Assembly: GCA_030248135.1 (NCBI GenBank)
Contig: JASANC010004694.1
Location: forward strand, 1-64,000
Direction of reading: 5' to 3'
DNA from: Theristus sp. LFF4_11
Taxonomy: Eukaryota; Nematoda; Chromadorea; Monhysterida; Xyalidae
DNA: 64,000 nt
Made by a program: the position numbers and the translations under genes. Below, in pieces: positions 42,405 through 55,300 of this stretch. Numbering within the stretch: position 1 is the stretch's first letter; every line of letters begins with the position of its first letter. The notes beneath the pieces were generated by a model. The model worked only from the letters and a program-made list of their open reading frames with translations, had not been told where the DNA came from and searched no databases.

Positions 42405-44993
42405 CTAGCAAATTGACCCGTGCCTACGGCACGGTTAGCTGATAACTACAATTATTATTTCAGAGTGGATTTTTACTTCTTGACCTTGCCCACGATCCGG
42501 ACTAAAAATGCATTGCATTTTGATTTTGAGCTGCTTCAACCGACTGTTGTTGATTTACCATGAAATAAACGTTCATTTTTAAAGCACTCGTATCCGTCGA
42601 TGCTTCTACTTTTTGAGAATCATAGCATTTCAGTTGTTTTTGAAAACAGTGTTTTTTGCCAAGTATGTGATTTTGCTGATTTTATTGCTGTCAATTCAAT
42701 CGTACAGTGCCCACCATAATAAGTGGACGCACGCGTGCACCTTGGTGCAGGAGGGTGCACGCATGTGCACGCAGCTTTTCATGTGTTGAACATAGGCACA
42801 GATCCCGCCCCCTCAGAAAATTTTCTGCGTGCTGCTTGCGGCCATTTGCGTGCACCGCAGTTCGCCCAAGCCACCATTTTTGTTGAAAAACACGAATGGA
42901 ACCAAGAAATGGGGCAACGGAAACACTTTTATGTGCTGTTTGTAGTATGGTGATTTCATTTTTTTGAAAAAATCTGATTACTGAAACAAAAGTCATCATA
43001 AATTCGTGTTTTGTCGTTTTTCACACTATTTTTCTTGCGAGCCCAACGATCTTGATTAAAACCACAACCAACAACAAACGACACATCAACATGTTCCCGC
43101 TACTCTGCTGAGTTGATTGAGTCATGGCTTATTGAAATTGGCTAAGGGAATCGTGAGCTGGGCGACATTTTCCTTTTGATACTGCACGCAAACGCACGCA
43201 ACCGAACGCAGGCATTTTGAGGGGGGGGGGGCAAGCATACTTTACGTGTTGAAATGGTGCGATTGCGTGCGTGCACTTACGTGCACCTGCGTGCGCACAA
43301 TTGCACGCGTGCGTCCACTTATTATGGTGGGCACTGTAGTCTGATTAAGTCACCGTATCACTTATTACTGTGTGGTTTGGTTAATGCTGCTTCAGCGTCA
43401 TTCAGAGCCACAGATACTATTTCTCAACTTGCCAATCATTTTGATAAGAACCGCTGTTTTTTTTAATTCAAGCATAAATATTCTTCTGCAAGCAACAGTA
43501 GCAACACAATCATGACTGCATTGCCATTCAAAATATGAAAAACAATCTTTTTTAATCACCAACAAACAACTGCAATCTAAAGTATGACGATAATCTCTGA
43601 TTTGTTACCTTCTTCAAAGTCGCTTAATTGTATTTTCATTCTTCTTTGTATTCCACTGTCATTCCCGTTTAAAGTATCAAAAAACAATGTTCTTTGATCA
43701 GCGACAATTAACAGCCATTTCCCTCAAAATATCAAAATCAATCTTGTTTTGTTAGCTTTTCCATGTCGTCAAATGTCGTTCAACAACCAAATGCTATTCC
43801 CGTTCAAAATATTAAAAAATCATTCCCGTTTAAGGTATCAGAAAACAATCTTTTGATGATGAGCGACAATTAACAGTCATTCCCGCTCAAAGCATCAAAA
43901 ATCAATCTTTGCTATTCCTGTTCAAAAAAAATTAGAAAAACATGTCGTTTGATCAACAACAATCAGCTGATATCGGTTTAAAATATTTAAAAAAATTGAA
44001 AGCCATCTGATTCAGTCAGCAGCATTTCGCTGTCATTTTTGTTCGGTATAACAAAAACAATATTGTATGATCAGCAACAACTATCCCGTTCAAAAAGCAA
44101 TCTTTTAAGCTTCTTAGTGAGTTGCATTTTATTGTCATGACCGTTAAAAGTATGATAAAACAATTTTTGATCAGCAACACACAACTGCTTCGTTCAAAAT
44201 TTCCGTTCAAAATATTTAAAAACCTCTTCTGATCAGAATCATTCAACTGTTACTCTCGTTAAAAAATTGATCGATTATATGTGGACCGTTCCACTGCTTC
44301 GCCGTCGATCATGGCCACATCTTTGTTGATTCTGCAATCCATATCTTGTGGAACTACAGTCTATTTTTTGTTCAGAAACAGTCAATTACTTCTTGTTAGC
44401 TATTGTAATTCGATTGAACTTCTATCTTTTCGTGTAAAGGAGGCGGAGTAATGTTGAATGATGTGTGGAAAAGCCGCACAGCTGAAATGATGTGTCGCAC
44501 CCGAACGTAGTTCGAATACGATATAAAATAAAATTATTTAGTGAGGAAAGATTCTGATTAGCTTTTTCACCAATTTTTTTTGGTGAACCAACCAATTCAC
44601 CAACCAATTTCGCCGACAGAATACGTCAAGTTTCGGTGATTTCAAATGGCCGCACAGCCATGAAAAATTTTCTCTATCTTTGCGTGCAAACGCATATTGA
44701 TTGGGGCCCGTTTAATAAGAAAGATAAAAGAGGGCAAACAGCAGCAACAGCCAAATCAAAGTGGTCGATTGTTTTCATTGCATGAGAATGATGATGATTA
44801 GGACTTTTTACAGAACATAGAGAGTAAAAAATTCTCATGAATAATCATTAAAAATGGAGTGCAGCTAGAGATGATGATATATATGGCAAATTCAGAATAG
44901 CTTGGCGCCAATTCAAATCGACCAAAATTGACACGCTAAGACACACACACACACACACACACACACACGGTCTTCCTGTTTTAGTATAATAGA
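42405..44993 (-). mobile_element. Non-autonomous Helitron H7 (subtype C relative), reverse orientation, carrying a TA-MITE
   Basis: Read on the minus strand it starts TCTATTATACTAAAACAGG after a (TG)n-rich stretch, and ends with the hairpin CCGTGCCGTAGGCACGG (42418-42434) and CTAG at 42405-42408. The body repeats the H5/H6 phrases, including the peptide-remnant region at about 44260-44360. The MITE at 42705-43336 interrupts it. A (CA)14-15 microsatellite is at 44940-44968. Confidence 0.85.
42705..43336. mobile_element. TA-flanked MITE, ITR CAGTGCCCACCATAATAAG, nested in H7
   Basis: Perfect mirror termini (CAGTGCCCACCATAATAAG and CTTATTATGGTGGGCACTG, continuing through GTGGACGCACGCGTGCA) with TA on both sides. 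632 bp. Sub-terminal GTGCACG repeats. The TA duplication and termini fit the Tc1/mariner class. No transposase frame. Confidence 0.9.
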
Positions 44994-45233
44994 TAGATTG
45001 AAGCAGGACCCAATACCCAAACTGCAGTTGGTTTCTTGAAACGGACGGCTCCGCTCACCATGTGCCCATTGCCGTGAACACGACAGCAGCCGCACCACGT
45101 TACACCACCGTCGCAAGGGCATCATTCGTACTCATTGCCTGAAAGCTTGTGTGTTATACGTGTCCTGTGAGCGACAGTTGATGCACGGTCTCTCTGCCGT
45201 CACACCGAACAACATCGTCCATGTAACGTATAA
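44994..45233. other. Spacer with SINE-like fragment
   Basis: GAAACGGACGGCTCCGCTCACCATG-like text (45038-45062) resembles part of the SINE-related fragment at 14400-14420. No boxes, tail or TSD were found, so no element is called. Confidence 0.3.
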
Positions 45234-48200
45234 GAGGCCTTCCGCCGAAAAATCGCCTGAGGGTGGACAGTCTAGAATTGGACTTGGTCACATTTGAACT
45301 GGATTTGAACACATCGATCAGTTTCTGCAACAAATACGCCAGTATCATAGCTGAAGCAAATATGCACCTGTGTTTTTTTAGACGCTGAATTTGAATCTGA
45401 CCTTAGATTTTTGTCCCGGGCATTTTTTTGCCCAAAAACTGGGCAAAAAAACACATTTTTTTACGTTTTTCAGTGTTTTTTGTTTTATTGTTTTAATTTT
45501 ATGCGTGAATTTTGTATTAAAAGCTATTTTCTAATAGATTTTCAACCGCTGTTTTTGAATCAATTGTTATATTTTGCAACTGACCACTTGCTCACCGAAA
45601 AAAATGGGTAAAATATTGATTTTTTGTTCTTTTTTTATATGTTTTTTATATGTTTCACAGTAAAAAATTAGTTCAGAAACAATTTTTAATTTAAATTTTC
45701 AATTCTCCAGAAGGTTTTCAAGATCGCTGAATTTGGATCTGTCCTTATATTTTTGCCTCGGGCATTTTTTGCCCAAAAATTGGGCAAAAACACTTTTTTG
45801 CGTTTTCCAGTGTTTTTTTTAGTTTTATTTCTAATTTTTAGTGCGGATTTTTATTTGAAAAATTGTTTTCTAATAGCTTTACAACTGCTGTATTTGAATC
45901 CGTTATTACATTTTAAAACGGACCCTTCTTTCTGACCCAAAAATGGGTTAAACATGGATTTTTTGCCGTTTTCAGACGTTTTCGTTCCATAGTAATGAAT
46001 AAGTTTGAAAACAATGTTTAAAACCACTTCCTAGGAGTTCCCGACTGCGCCTAATCCATATCTGTAGTTAAATTTTGCAACTGCCCCATTATTAACCCTT
46101 ATAAACGGGTAAAAAATCTACACTGTTGTCTTTCTGTAGACGTTTTTCTTTTTGTGTTTGAACTCGACTTGTAAATTGTTGTTAATTTGTCCTCGGAAAT
46201 TTTTTTACGCCGCTGAAGTTGAATCTGTTTTTCGTTTTTAAAACTGGTGCTTTTTTTGCCCCAATTTTATTCAATTGGGCAAAAACTGACACTTTCAACT
46301 GTTTGTTTGCAACTTACATTATTAAACTTACTTAAACTGAAACTTGAAAAACGTCTACAGAAAGACCACAGGGTAGATTTTTTACCCGTTTATAAGGGTT
46401 AATAATGGGGCAGTTGCGAAATTTAACTACAGATATTGTTTTCAAATTTATTCATTACTATGGAACGAAAACGTCTGAAAACGGCAAAAAATCCATGTTT
46501 AACCCATTTTTGGGTAAGAAAGAGGTCCGTTTCAAAATGTAATAACGGATTCAAGTACAGCAGTTGTAAAGCTATTAGAAAATAGTTTTTTAAATAAAAA
46601 TCCGCACTTAAAATCTATATTATTAAATTTACAAAGTCTCTGTCTGTAAACGCGTGTCATTTTTGGCCAATTTGAATTGACGCCCTTTTTTGCTACTTAA
46701 GAAAACTCCATCTCAATTTCCTTAACCTATTTTTTATTAATGCCAGTTGAGATTGTTTTCTCAAAACGTCTCTCTTCATAGCTGGAGTCATCATGATACT
46801 CTTTGGTCAACAGAGACAGTTCAGCGCAGCATAGGCAAATGTGGCTGTCTTTGAAAAAAGTTTGAACTTTTTTGTTTTTAAAAATCGGGTTGCAAAACGC
46901 ACATCGACATCGGCATTGCAAGTTGCACTTTGGGTTCAAAACAAGTAAATTTCATTGAAATTGATACTCCATGTTTCATTTTCAAATTGATACTCCGTGG
47001 TTATGAGCGATAATTTCAACGTAACGCACGGTGGGCAACTGGCAATTTTTGCTGCTCAAAACTTGACGAGCGACTGCGAAAGATGTAACAAAACTGTCTC
47101 TGAAAAAAGTTAGTTTTTTAATTGGGTCGAAATGGTATTTACCATTCATTTTCACTTTGCAAAATGTTTGGGTCATGTTGGGGTGAACGGGTAAAAAGAA
47201 CCAAAACTGCAAAAAAACGAAATTATAAACGTCACTTTTTTGTTTCTTCTATTCATGTTCACTTTACAAAAAAGGCTTGGCTTATGTTAGGGTAACCGGG
47301 TAAAAGAAGCATTAGCTTTTTTAAAACGGGCATTTTTTAATGAAAAAACGTTAATTTTTATATTTTTTATTTAATCTTACTTAACTTACAAAAAGGCTTG
47401 ACTTAGGTTAGGGTGAACGGGTAAAAATAGCAAAATCATTAACTTCGCATTTTCACTTTGCAAAAAGGCTTGGTTTAGGTAAACGGGTAAAAAAGCATTA
47501 GCTTTTTAAATCGGGTAATTGAAAAAAACGTTAATTTTTACGTTTTATTTAATCTTACTTCACATACAAAAAGGCTTGACTTAGGTTAGGGTGAACGGGT
47601 AAAAATAGCAAAATCATAAACTTCGCATTTTCTCTTTACAAAAAAGGCTTGGCTTAGGTAAACGGGTAAAAAAGCATTAGCTTTTTAAAACGGGTAAATT
47701 AAAAAAGGTTAGTTTTTATATTTTTTTATTCAATTTTACTTCACTTACAAAAAGGCTTGCCTTCGGTTAGGGTGAACGGGTAAAAATAGCAAAATCATAA
47801 ACTTCGCATTTTCACTTTACAAAAAAGGCTTGGCTTAGGTAAACGGGTAAAAAAGCATTAGCTTTTTAAAACGGGTAAATTAAAAAAAAGGTTAGTTTTT
47901 ATATTTTTTATTCAATTTTACTTCACTTACAAAAAGGCTTGCCTTCGGTTATGGTGAACGGGTAAAAATAGCAAAATCATAAACTTCGCATTTTTTATTT
48001 ATTTAAATACATTAAAAAATATTGTATTGTAGGCGACTTCACGGCAGCACAAGGTAAATTTTCTTCAGGGTTATTATTCAGTAAACGTTACTGTTTTTTC
48101 TTTCTAAGTCAATGCCACTTCACCATAAAGGCTTGGCATTGATTAAGCCACATACGCTCGGGTCAATAGGCTAATTAGAAATAAAAACAAAAAACGCTGG

Positions 48201-49603
48201 AAAACGCATAAAAATTGTTTTTGCCCAATTTTTGGGCAAAAAATGCCCGAGGCAAAAATATAAGGACAGATCCAAATTCAGCGATCTTGAAAACCTTCGG
48301 GAGAAATAAAAATTTAAATTAAAAATTGTTTCTGAACTAATTTTTTACTGTGAAACAAAAACATATAAAAAAAGAACAAAAAATCAATATTTTACCCATT
48401 TTTTCGGTGAGCAAGTGGTCAGTTGCAAAATACAACAACTGATTCAAAAACAGCGGTTGAAAATCTATTAGAAAATAGCTTTTAATACAAAATTCACGCA
48501 TAAAATTAAAACAATAAAACAAAAAACACTGAAAAACGTAAAAAAATGTGTTTTTTGCCCAGTTTTTGGGCAAAAAAATGCCCGGGACAAAAATCTAAGG
48601 TCAGATTCAAATTCAGCGTCTAAAAAAACACAGGTGCATATTTGCTTCAGCTATGATACTGGCGTATTTGTTGCAGAAACTTATCGATGTGTTCAAAAAC
48701 ACAAAGTCTGTGTGGTAAAGACCCTGTAACTTAGCCAACAAACATGGGAGAGCGTTGAAATTTGGTACACACGTAGCACACATCTACTGCCAGTTGCACA
48801 CCAATTTTCAGTAAAATCGCAGTTGTCGGCGCATTTTTAGACCTTCATGACTTTAAAGGAGACGTCAAAAGTGGGAAAAAAGGCGGGTTTTTCTGAAATA
48901 TTTCCCGTTTATTTTTGTTCAATGTGGTCAAATCAAAAAACTAATGCCTGAACCGTCTTTAGCGAATCTGAAAACCCCTGTTTACAGCTATTTTGAGATT
49001 AACAGCTGCAGAAGGCGCTAGTTTTTTGGTAAAGTTTACAAAATTTTATAAAAATGGGGCATTTTACTAGGGAAATTCAAATGCTTCGCCCCATAACTCG
49101 TAACAAAAGTACGGGCCAAGCTGGATTTTTGGTGTGCAGTTAGCCCAGGTAAACTGCTACTCACATACCAAATTTGAGCGCAATCTGTTCAGTCGGCACA
49201 CGTGCAGGAGCATTTGAATTTTCACATTTGATCAAAAAAAGGTTGCACTTAGGCTACTGTACCGCGCGCATACAGTAAGCAATAAAACCAAAAATTGGTC
49301 CAAAGATAGCCCAAAGTGTTTTCTAACTACAGTACAAATTTCAGCTCAAATGGTGAACGCACGTGTTGATGGCAGCGTTTTTCGTAACATGCCCAAAAAT
49401 GAGGTCCAAAAAATGACCTCTCCAAAAAAAGTGTACCTTTTTAAAATGGCTGCCATTCGCGCGTGGTTTGGCCGATTGGGCTGAAAATTGATTTTTGGCC
49501 GAGTTTTTGGACCTAGTTGACTGTGTTAAAATTTGAGCCAAATCGGAGACCAAGTCCAATTCTAGACTGTCCACCCTCAGGCGATTTTTCGGCGGAAGGC
49601 CTC
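45234..49603. mobile_element. 4.4-kb palindromic (foldback) element containing Helitron H8
   Basis: Outer inverted repeats of at least 50 bases begin GAGGCCTTCCGCCGAAAAATC at 45234 and mirror to 49603. A second inverted repeat pairs about 45315-46160 with about 46350-48700 (less H8): CGCCAGTATCATAGCTGAAG at 45340 mirrors at 48650, and the region around ATGGGCAAAAA-type text recurs four times. The centre is near 46160-46350. A possible 4-bp TSD is ATAA. The 48720-49540 part is single-copy here. No transposase is recognisable. Copies of the GGGCAAAAA phrase suggest repeated internal duplication. Confidence 0.8.
46614..48174 (+). mobile_element. Non-autonomous Helitron H8 (subtype A) with exact A|T insertion site
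   Basis: Starts TCTATATTATTAAATTTAC and ends GGTCAATAGGCTAA (CTRR form CTAA). Flanks read CACTTAAAA before and TTAGAAATAAAA after. The undisturbed opposite arm at about 45825-45840 shows the empty site as CACTAAAAATTAGAAATAAAA in mirror. Body like H2, with the CAAAAAGGCTTG array. Confidence 0.93.
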
Positions 49604-50345
49604 ATAAAAAATTCCTAGTACGGAGCTTACACCAGCTTGCTAAGCAATGATCATGCGGATGCGCGAGCGAGCGCCAGCGAGCGGACAGCGCATCATCACG
49701 CATCACGCATAATATGAGCCGTTATCCCCTCGCGCGCTTTTTTCAAATTTGCTCGCTGCGTCCTGCGAGCATAGTATAAGCCACAAACTTGGTTCCGTGC
49801 ACACGAAACGAACACCCAAAGTTGTGCTTGGAGCCGCGAAAAAATTTTTATCCGACTACTTTTCATACGCTGTAGACACGAAAAACCTATTCTGAAAACA
49901 GTGTTACTTCTTTCCCTTTGTCCTTTTTTTTTCAGGTACGTAATCAACATGTGTTCGCCCTTTCAATTTTTGCCTGCGACACTTTCACAGTCGAACAAAA
50001 ATGTTCCCTGGGGTAATTCCACCCGGAGATTTTGAAAATTGGGTTAATTTTTTACCCCGACCCTGTTTTTGGGTAAAAATTGGGCATTTTTAATTGTTCG
50101 GAGGGTTTTCACCTGGTTTTAAGTGTTCGCCCTTTCAATTTTTAGCTGGGACACTTTCACAGTTGAACAAAAATGTTTCCTAGGGTAATTTCATCCGTAT
50201 TTTTTGAAAATTTAATTAATTTTTTTGCCCGGGCACTTTTTTGGGTCAAAATTGTGCATTCTTTGAAAGTTCGTAGCATTTTGACTGGGTATCAGTTTTT
50301 CACTCTTACAAATTTTGTCTGAGCTGCGAAAAATAGTAGGAAAAA
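49604..50345. repeat. Region with a 172-bp tandem duplication
   Basis: Two diverged copies start with GTGTTCGCCCTTTCAATTTT at 49951 and 50123. Each contains GGTAAT..., a CACTTTCACAGT phrase and a GGGT(A/C)AAAATTG phrase. Before it (49604-49950) is a GCGAGCGAGCG-type low-complexity patch at about 49660-49690 and nothing else recognisable. Confidence 0.65.
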
Positions 50346-51250
50346 GGTCTAGTCCGTAGTAATTCAATGCGCTGATCACGGATTTTGGGTTAGTTTTCTT
50401 ACGTGAGCAACTCTAGATGCTGAATCGTGACGATTTCGGGCGAATCGGCCGTCGAAATTGGCGAAATCGGTCCAGAAACGAAAAACAAGAAAAGATTGTT
50501 TTCCAGGGTAATTCAATGCGCTGATCACGGATTTTGGGTTAGTTTTCTTACGTGAGCAACTCTAGATACCGAATCGTGACGATTTCGGGCGAATCGGCCG
50601 TCGAAATTGGCGAAATCGGTCCAGAAACGAAAAACAAGAAAAGGGTGTTTTCCAGGGTAATTCAATGCGCTGATTACGGATTTTGGGTTAGTTTTCTTAC
50701 GTGAGCAACTCTAGATACTGAATCGTGACGATTTTGGGCGAATCGGCCGTGGAAATTGGCGAAATCGGTCCAGAAACGAAAAATAAGAAAAGGATGTTTT
50801 CCAGGGTAATTCAATGCGCTGATCACGGATTTTGTGTTAGTTTTTTTATGTGAGCAACTCTAGATACTGAATCGTGACGATTTCGGGCGAATCGGCCGTG
50901 GAAATTGCCGAAATTGGTCCAGAAATGAAAAACAAAAAAAAAGGTGTTTTCCATGGTAATTAGATACACTGATCACGGATTTTGTGATAGTTTTTTCATG
51001 TGAGCAACTCTAGATACCGAATCGTGACGATTTCGGGCGAATCGGCCGTGGAATTTAGTGAAACCGGTCCAGAAATGAAAAACAAGAAGTCGGTGTTTTC
51101 TATGGTAATTCATTGCGCCGATCACGGCTTTTGGGTCAGTTTTCTTATGTGAGCAATTTCTAGGTACTGAATCGTGACGATTTTGGGCGAATCGGCCGTA
51201 GAAATAGCATAGACGAAATTGGCCTAAAAACGAAAAATGAAAAACCTGAG
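50346..51250 (+). repeat. Tandem repeat (minisatellite), six copies of a 149-bp unit
   Basis: Copies begin at TAATTCAATGCGCTGATCAC-type phrases at 50361, 50510, 50659, 50808, 50958 and 51107, a spacing of 149-150 bases. Each contains GAGCAACTCTAGATACTGAA, then a CGTGACGATTTCGGGCGAAT phrase and a GTCCAGAAACGAAAAA phrase. Later copies diverge more, as in an array decaying from one end. Confidence 0.93.
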
Positions 51251-51311
51251 TTGTGTGCCCAACGTATTGTGATTTTGGTCCGACCTTCGGGGCTTATGTA
51301 AAAGTCAGAAT

Positions 51312-52345
51312 ATTATCTAAAAATGCGGGAGACGCATATAAAAGGAGGAATATGGCCTTGTGTAAGCAGTGAAAGACTTGGCTCGACAACCTTTTCAAGT
51401 CTCTGATGTGGTACACACGGATACAAGTACATAAGAGTCATATTTTTGCGCCGTTTATTTTTTATTTAGGTTGCAAGTGGCAACCCTCGTACATTGTAGA
51501 CAAATGAAACTTTCACATTTGCCTTTTTCTAGCATTTAGCGACCTCTAAAACCACTAAAATAACGATCAGACTTTAGATCGCTGACACTGGTTTGCACAA
51601 AGTGTATCGCAGAGGCATTGGGAACGCAAGGTCTCCTTCTGTGGCAATGACTCACCGGTTTATCCTGGCACAAGAGTTTGGTAAAAAGGGTGAAAATCAA
51701 CGGAAGACAACACTTTTTGCACTGGTGCTGCTGTATGCACAGCGGTGCGTACGTTAGCAACAACGATAAAGCTACATGCAGCAATGTTTTGCAATCTCTG
51801 ATGTTTCTGTTTTTTGCACAGAATTTACAGTATAGCCGATTAAACATGGCAGCTTTTTTCAGGGTGCAAGGAGCGCGCGAATTTTGAATAAAAGAAAAAG
51901 AAGTTCAGAAACCAAATTGTATGCCAAATTTGACGCGTTTTTTAAGCTAATGGATTATCCGTATTATTCTGTTCATTCTTTCTCCCTTGCACACATGATT
52001 GGAAATTATGTTGGCATTTTTGAAAAAGACAACTCCTAGTCAGCGACTAATCCCGCCTTGACGGACTGCCTCATTTATTCGGCCATGATGTTCAGAATTT
52101 CGCACATGATGTGATTTTAGACTAAACTGAAGAGGACAATTGAAAAATATCTAGATAACTTCAAAATTTTTACGCTTTTCAACAAGCTTGTAAACAACAA
52201 ACGCGGCGCAAAAATATGACTCTTATGTACTTGTATCCGTGTGTACCACATCAGAGACTTGAAAAGGTTGTCGAGCCAAGTCTTTCACTGCTTACACAAG
52301 GCCATATTCCTCCTTTTATATGCGTCTCCCGCATTTTTAGATAAT
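51312..52345. mobile_element. TIR element with about 145-bp terminal inverted repeats
   Basis: ATTATCTAAAAATGCGGGAG at 51312 mirrors CTCCCGCATTTTTAGATAAT ending at 52345, and pairing continues through ATATGGCCTTGTGTAAGCAG to CATATTTTTGCGCCG. The 1.03-kb element has a unique middle that holds short frames without recognisable domains. No unambiguous target duplication, so superfamily open. Confidence 0.85.
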
Positions 52346-55300
52346 GTATTGTATAGCTTGCTAAATAGTTCTGTATTTTCTGGATGAAAAACTGTCCAGT
52401 ACGGATTTATCACCGTCTGATAAACAACTGTCTTTATAGGCTTTGCTGCCAGTCAAACGTTTGACGGTTCAGTCTGACAACAGCCTGACGACTGTATGTT
52501 GGTTAGCATTGGCGCACTTGGCCAACGGTTTATTACGGGGATCCGAGTTTCCACGGTTTCGTTAGTTTTTGGCTGTGTTTCAATTCACAAAATTGTGGAC
52601 TTTGGCTGAATTGCAATTCTGGCGATTGCAAGCTGACGTAAGCTCTCGCCGCTGACTCTCAGAGATTGTGGCGTGTACGACTTTGGTTAGGCAAGCAAGC
52701 AGCACGCGCAGTCAGTGCACTAGTGCTTTGCTTCATCGCTGGAAACTTGTGGTGCTTTATGCTGCGACGGTTGCCTTGTCATACACGTCTTGTTGTGGGT
52801 GGCGTGGCGTGCTGGAACGCAACAAGGACACAAGACACAGAGTCGGTAGCGTGCTCGCTTGTTCATTTGCGATGTGTCGGTCGATTATGTTGCTGCGCTG
52901 CCCTGCCACACACGTCGTCGTGTGCTATTGAATTTCTGTTCTCAACCGTATGCGTGTCTGCCAATGCCGTGTAGCACACGCGATTACTAAGAGCACACAA
53001 ACACACCAGCCGGCTGTTGTTGGCTGGCACGAAGGCGTATGGAGTTCAGTGTGCCAGCAGGCCGCAGTTGGCATTGTGCCCGCGCTCTGTGCGCTGCGCA
53101 TGTTGCATAGCAGCACACTGTTTATATTCAGCACATGCCTGTGCCTGTGTTGTTTTTACTGTTAACCAACTGCGAGCGGCTAGCTTGTACAGTGTTCGAT
53201 TGCTTGCCTGCCGCTGTCTTGTGCTGTATTCGTTCGCGCACGCATGGTTTCTGCCATTGTCGTGTGGTGCAATTGTGCGCAAACAATCTGAGCTCTGTGC
53301 AGATTGAACCATTCTGTAGCGACCAAAAGCTGGCTTTCAGCAACACGCTCATCTGCTCTCAGTTTTTGTGAGACTACACTGAGCATTCTTAATGTGGTTG
53401 CGCAGCTTTTGCCGCCAGTCAGCCCATGTTCGTGTTTGTTGCTGAATATCTGCATCTGAAGCATGACGAAGCCGATACATTGACATTTTTTGATGTTTTT
53501 GACATCAATTTGATTCATGATTTTCAGTCTTCATTTCATCGTTTAAGCTCTACAAAAAGACTCGCTCGCTCACGCAATATCAATGTTATGCTTAGAAATC
53601 GAAATCACAAATGGAAATTGCGAATCGTATTATCAAACAAAACTAACCATCAAACTACCTGAAACAGGAAAACCTTCAGGAAAAAACTGGTTAAACTGTT
53701 TTTTTTGTTATCCCTGAAATAGTTCTCCACAACTAAGTTCGATATACGCTCATTGGTTGTAATTTTTTATCTGTGCTCTCTGATTGAACTGATTGAACTG
53801 TTCATGTGTTGTCATTGATAGAATTATGTGTGTTTACCTCAAGATTAGAAAAACCGTCGTCGCATGTCGTTTGACACCGAGTGCGTTTGAAAGAGTAAAA
53901 TCTATACACGCGCCTCAATGTGGCACACTCACACCAGAACACAAATCATAAGCTTCAAGCGCTTACCGCGTCGTTTTCAGAAAGCTCTAATAGGATCCCG
54001 GTACCAAGTTTTGCAAGAATATACGCTTGGTTATATTTGAAAAAAATCATTCTACAGTGCAAATCGTGCATGTATGCTGCTGTTGTGATGCAGGCCTGCT
54101 TTTGAGCAGCACAGTGCGTCAGTGCAACAGCAAAACATACTGCACATCGTTGCCCACGCATTTTAGCGGTTGCCTTCGCTTCGCGCGCACGAACAGTCGC
54201 TCCAAGAATTCTAATGTTTGTGTGCGAAAGCAAGCGGACCAACAAGCAATATTGTCTGCATTACGTGGTATTGAACACGTTCGGCGACATTGAAACGCTT
54301 CTTTCGAAGCCAAGTCTTTCATAGAAAAAGTAAACCATTAAAACTTATTATTTCGGTTGTACATATGAGTGCTACCACGTTTAGTTTTCTGTGTGTTTCG
54401 TATTGTGTGTGTAACTTGTTGGATTCTAGGCTTGGTGGGCGAAAAAAATATGGTGATGTCATGTACGGTGAGCCTGCTTACTAACGGCTGTGGACGCATT
54501 GGCAGAGCGCGTACAAGGGCTGTCTCCAACTTGTCTCTCGTGTGTGTGTACGCAGCTATTTAGTTGCTGCATACTGACGTCGATGCCGCGCTATGCACAA
54601 CTTCAACGCTGCTAGCTTAGCCTATCTGTCGTGGCTGTATGTACACACCATTATAAGTTCTTTGCGTAATATTTGTGCTGTTGCTGCTGTTGTTGTTGCA
54701 GTGAGCCTCTGTGCACTATTTGCCCATTCTCTGTGTCTGTACATCCTTTGCCCATCAGACAGCTCGCGTCCCGACCGTCCGATATCTTTTTCGCAATTCT
54801 TTTCTCTCCTTTCTGTTTTTTTCTTTTTTTTCTGCATTTTCGCTGAGCATATTTCTGTTGTGGTGTTTGGCCTTTAAAAACGAAATGAACACGTTGTTTT
54901 TGTGTTTTCTTTTTTGCTGAACCATGGTTTTTGACAGCTCTGAATCTTTTCTCAACAATGTTACACTAGAAACAGTATCCAATCCACTATTCGGACCTTT
55001 GTGGCTTTTGTAATGTGTTGGGCAAAAACACCAAATGTTTTCCTTCAAAAACGCATTATTCAAAAAAATGCGAGTTGGAAAATGATTGTAATCGTTTGTT
55101 TCATTAATGTTGCTGAACAATTGTGCAATTGCTTATCGGTGTGGGTGTAGCTTTGGATGTCTGACGCTGACTTCAGTTGTTTTTGTCTATTTTTCGTTCG
55201 TTCCTACTTCAGTTCTGACGCAAAGCAGAGTTTCTTTAATTGCGGGTTTTACTAAGTTTCTGGCACAGTGGTACACAAAAACTCTCAGAATAACCGAGCA

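Noticed and set aside
52666..53371. Overlapping Cys-rich frames on the + strand
   Set aside because: Several frames are open at once because of G+T-rich composition; no signal peptide plus cysteine spacing that repeats, no homologue recognised.
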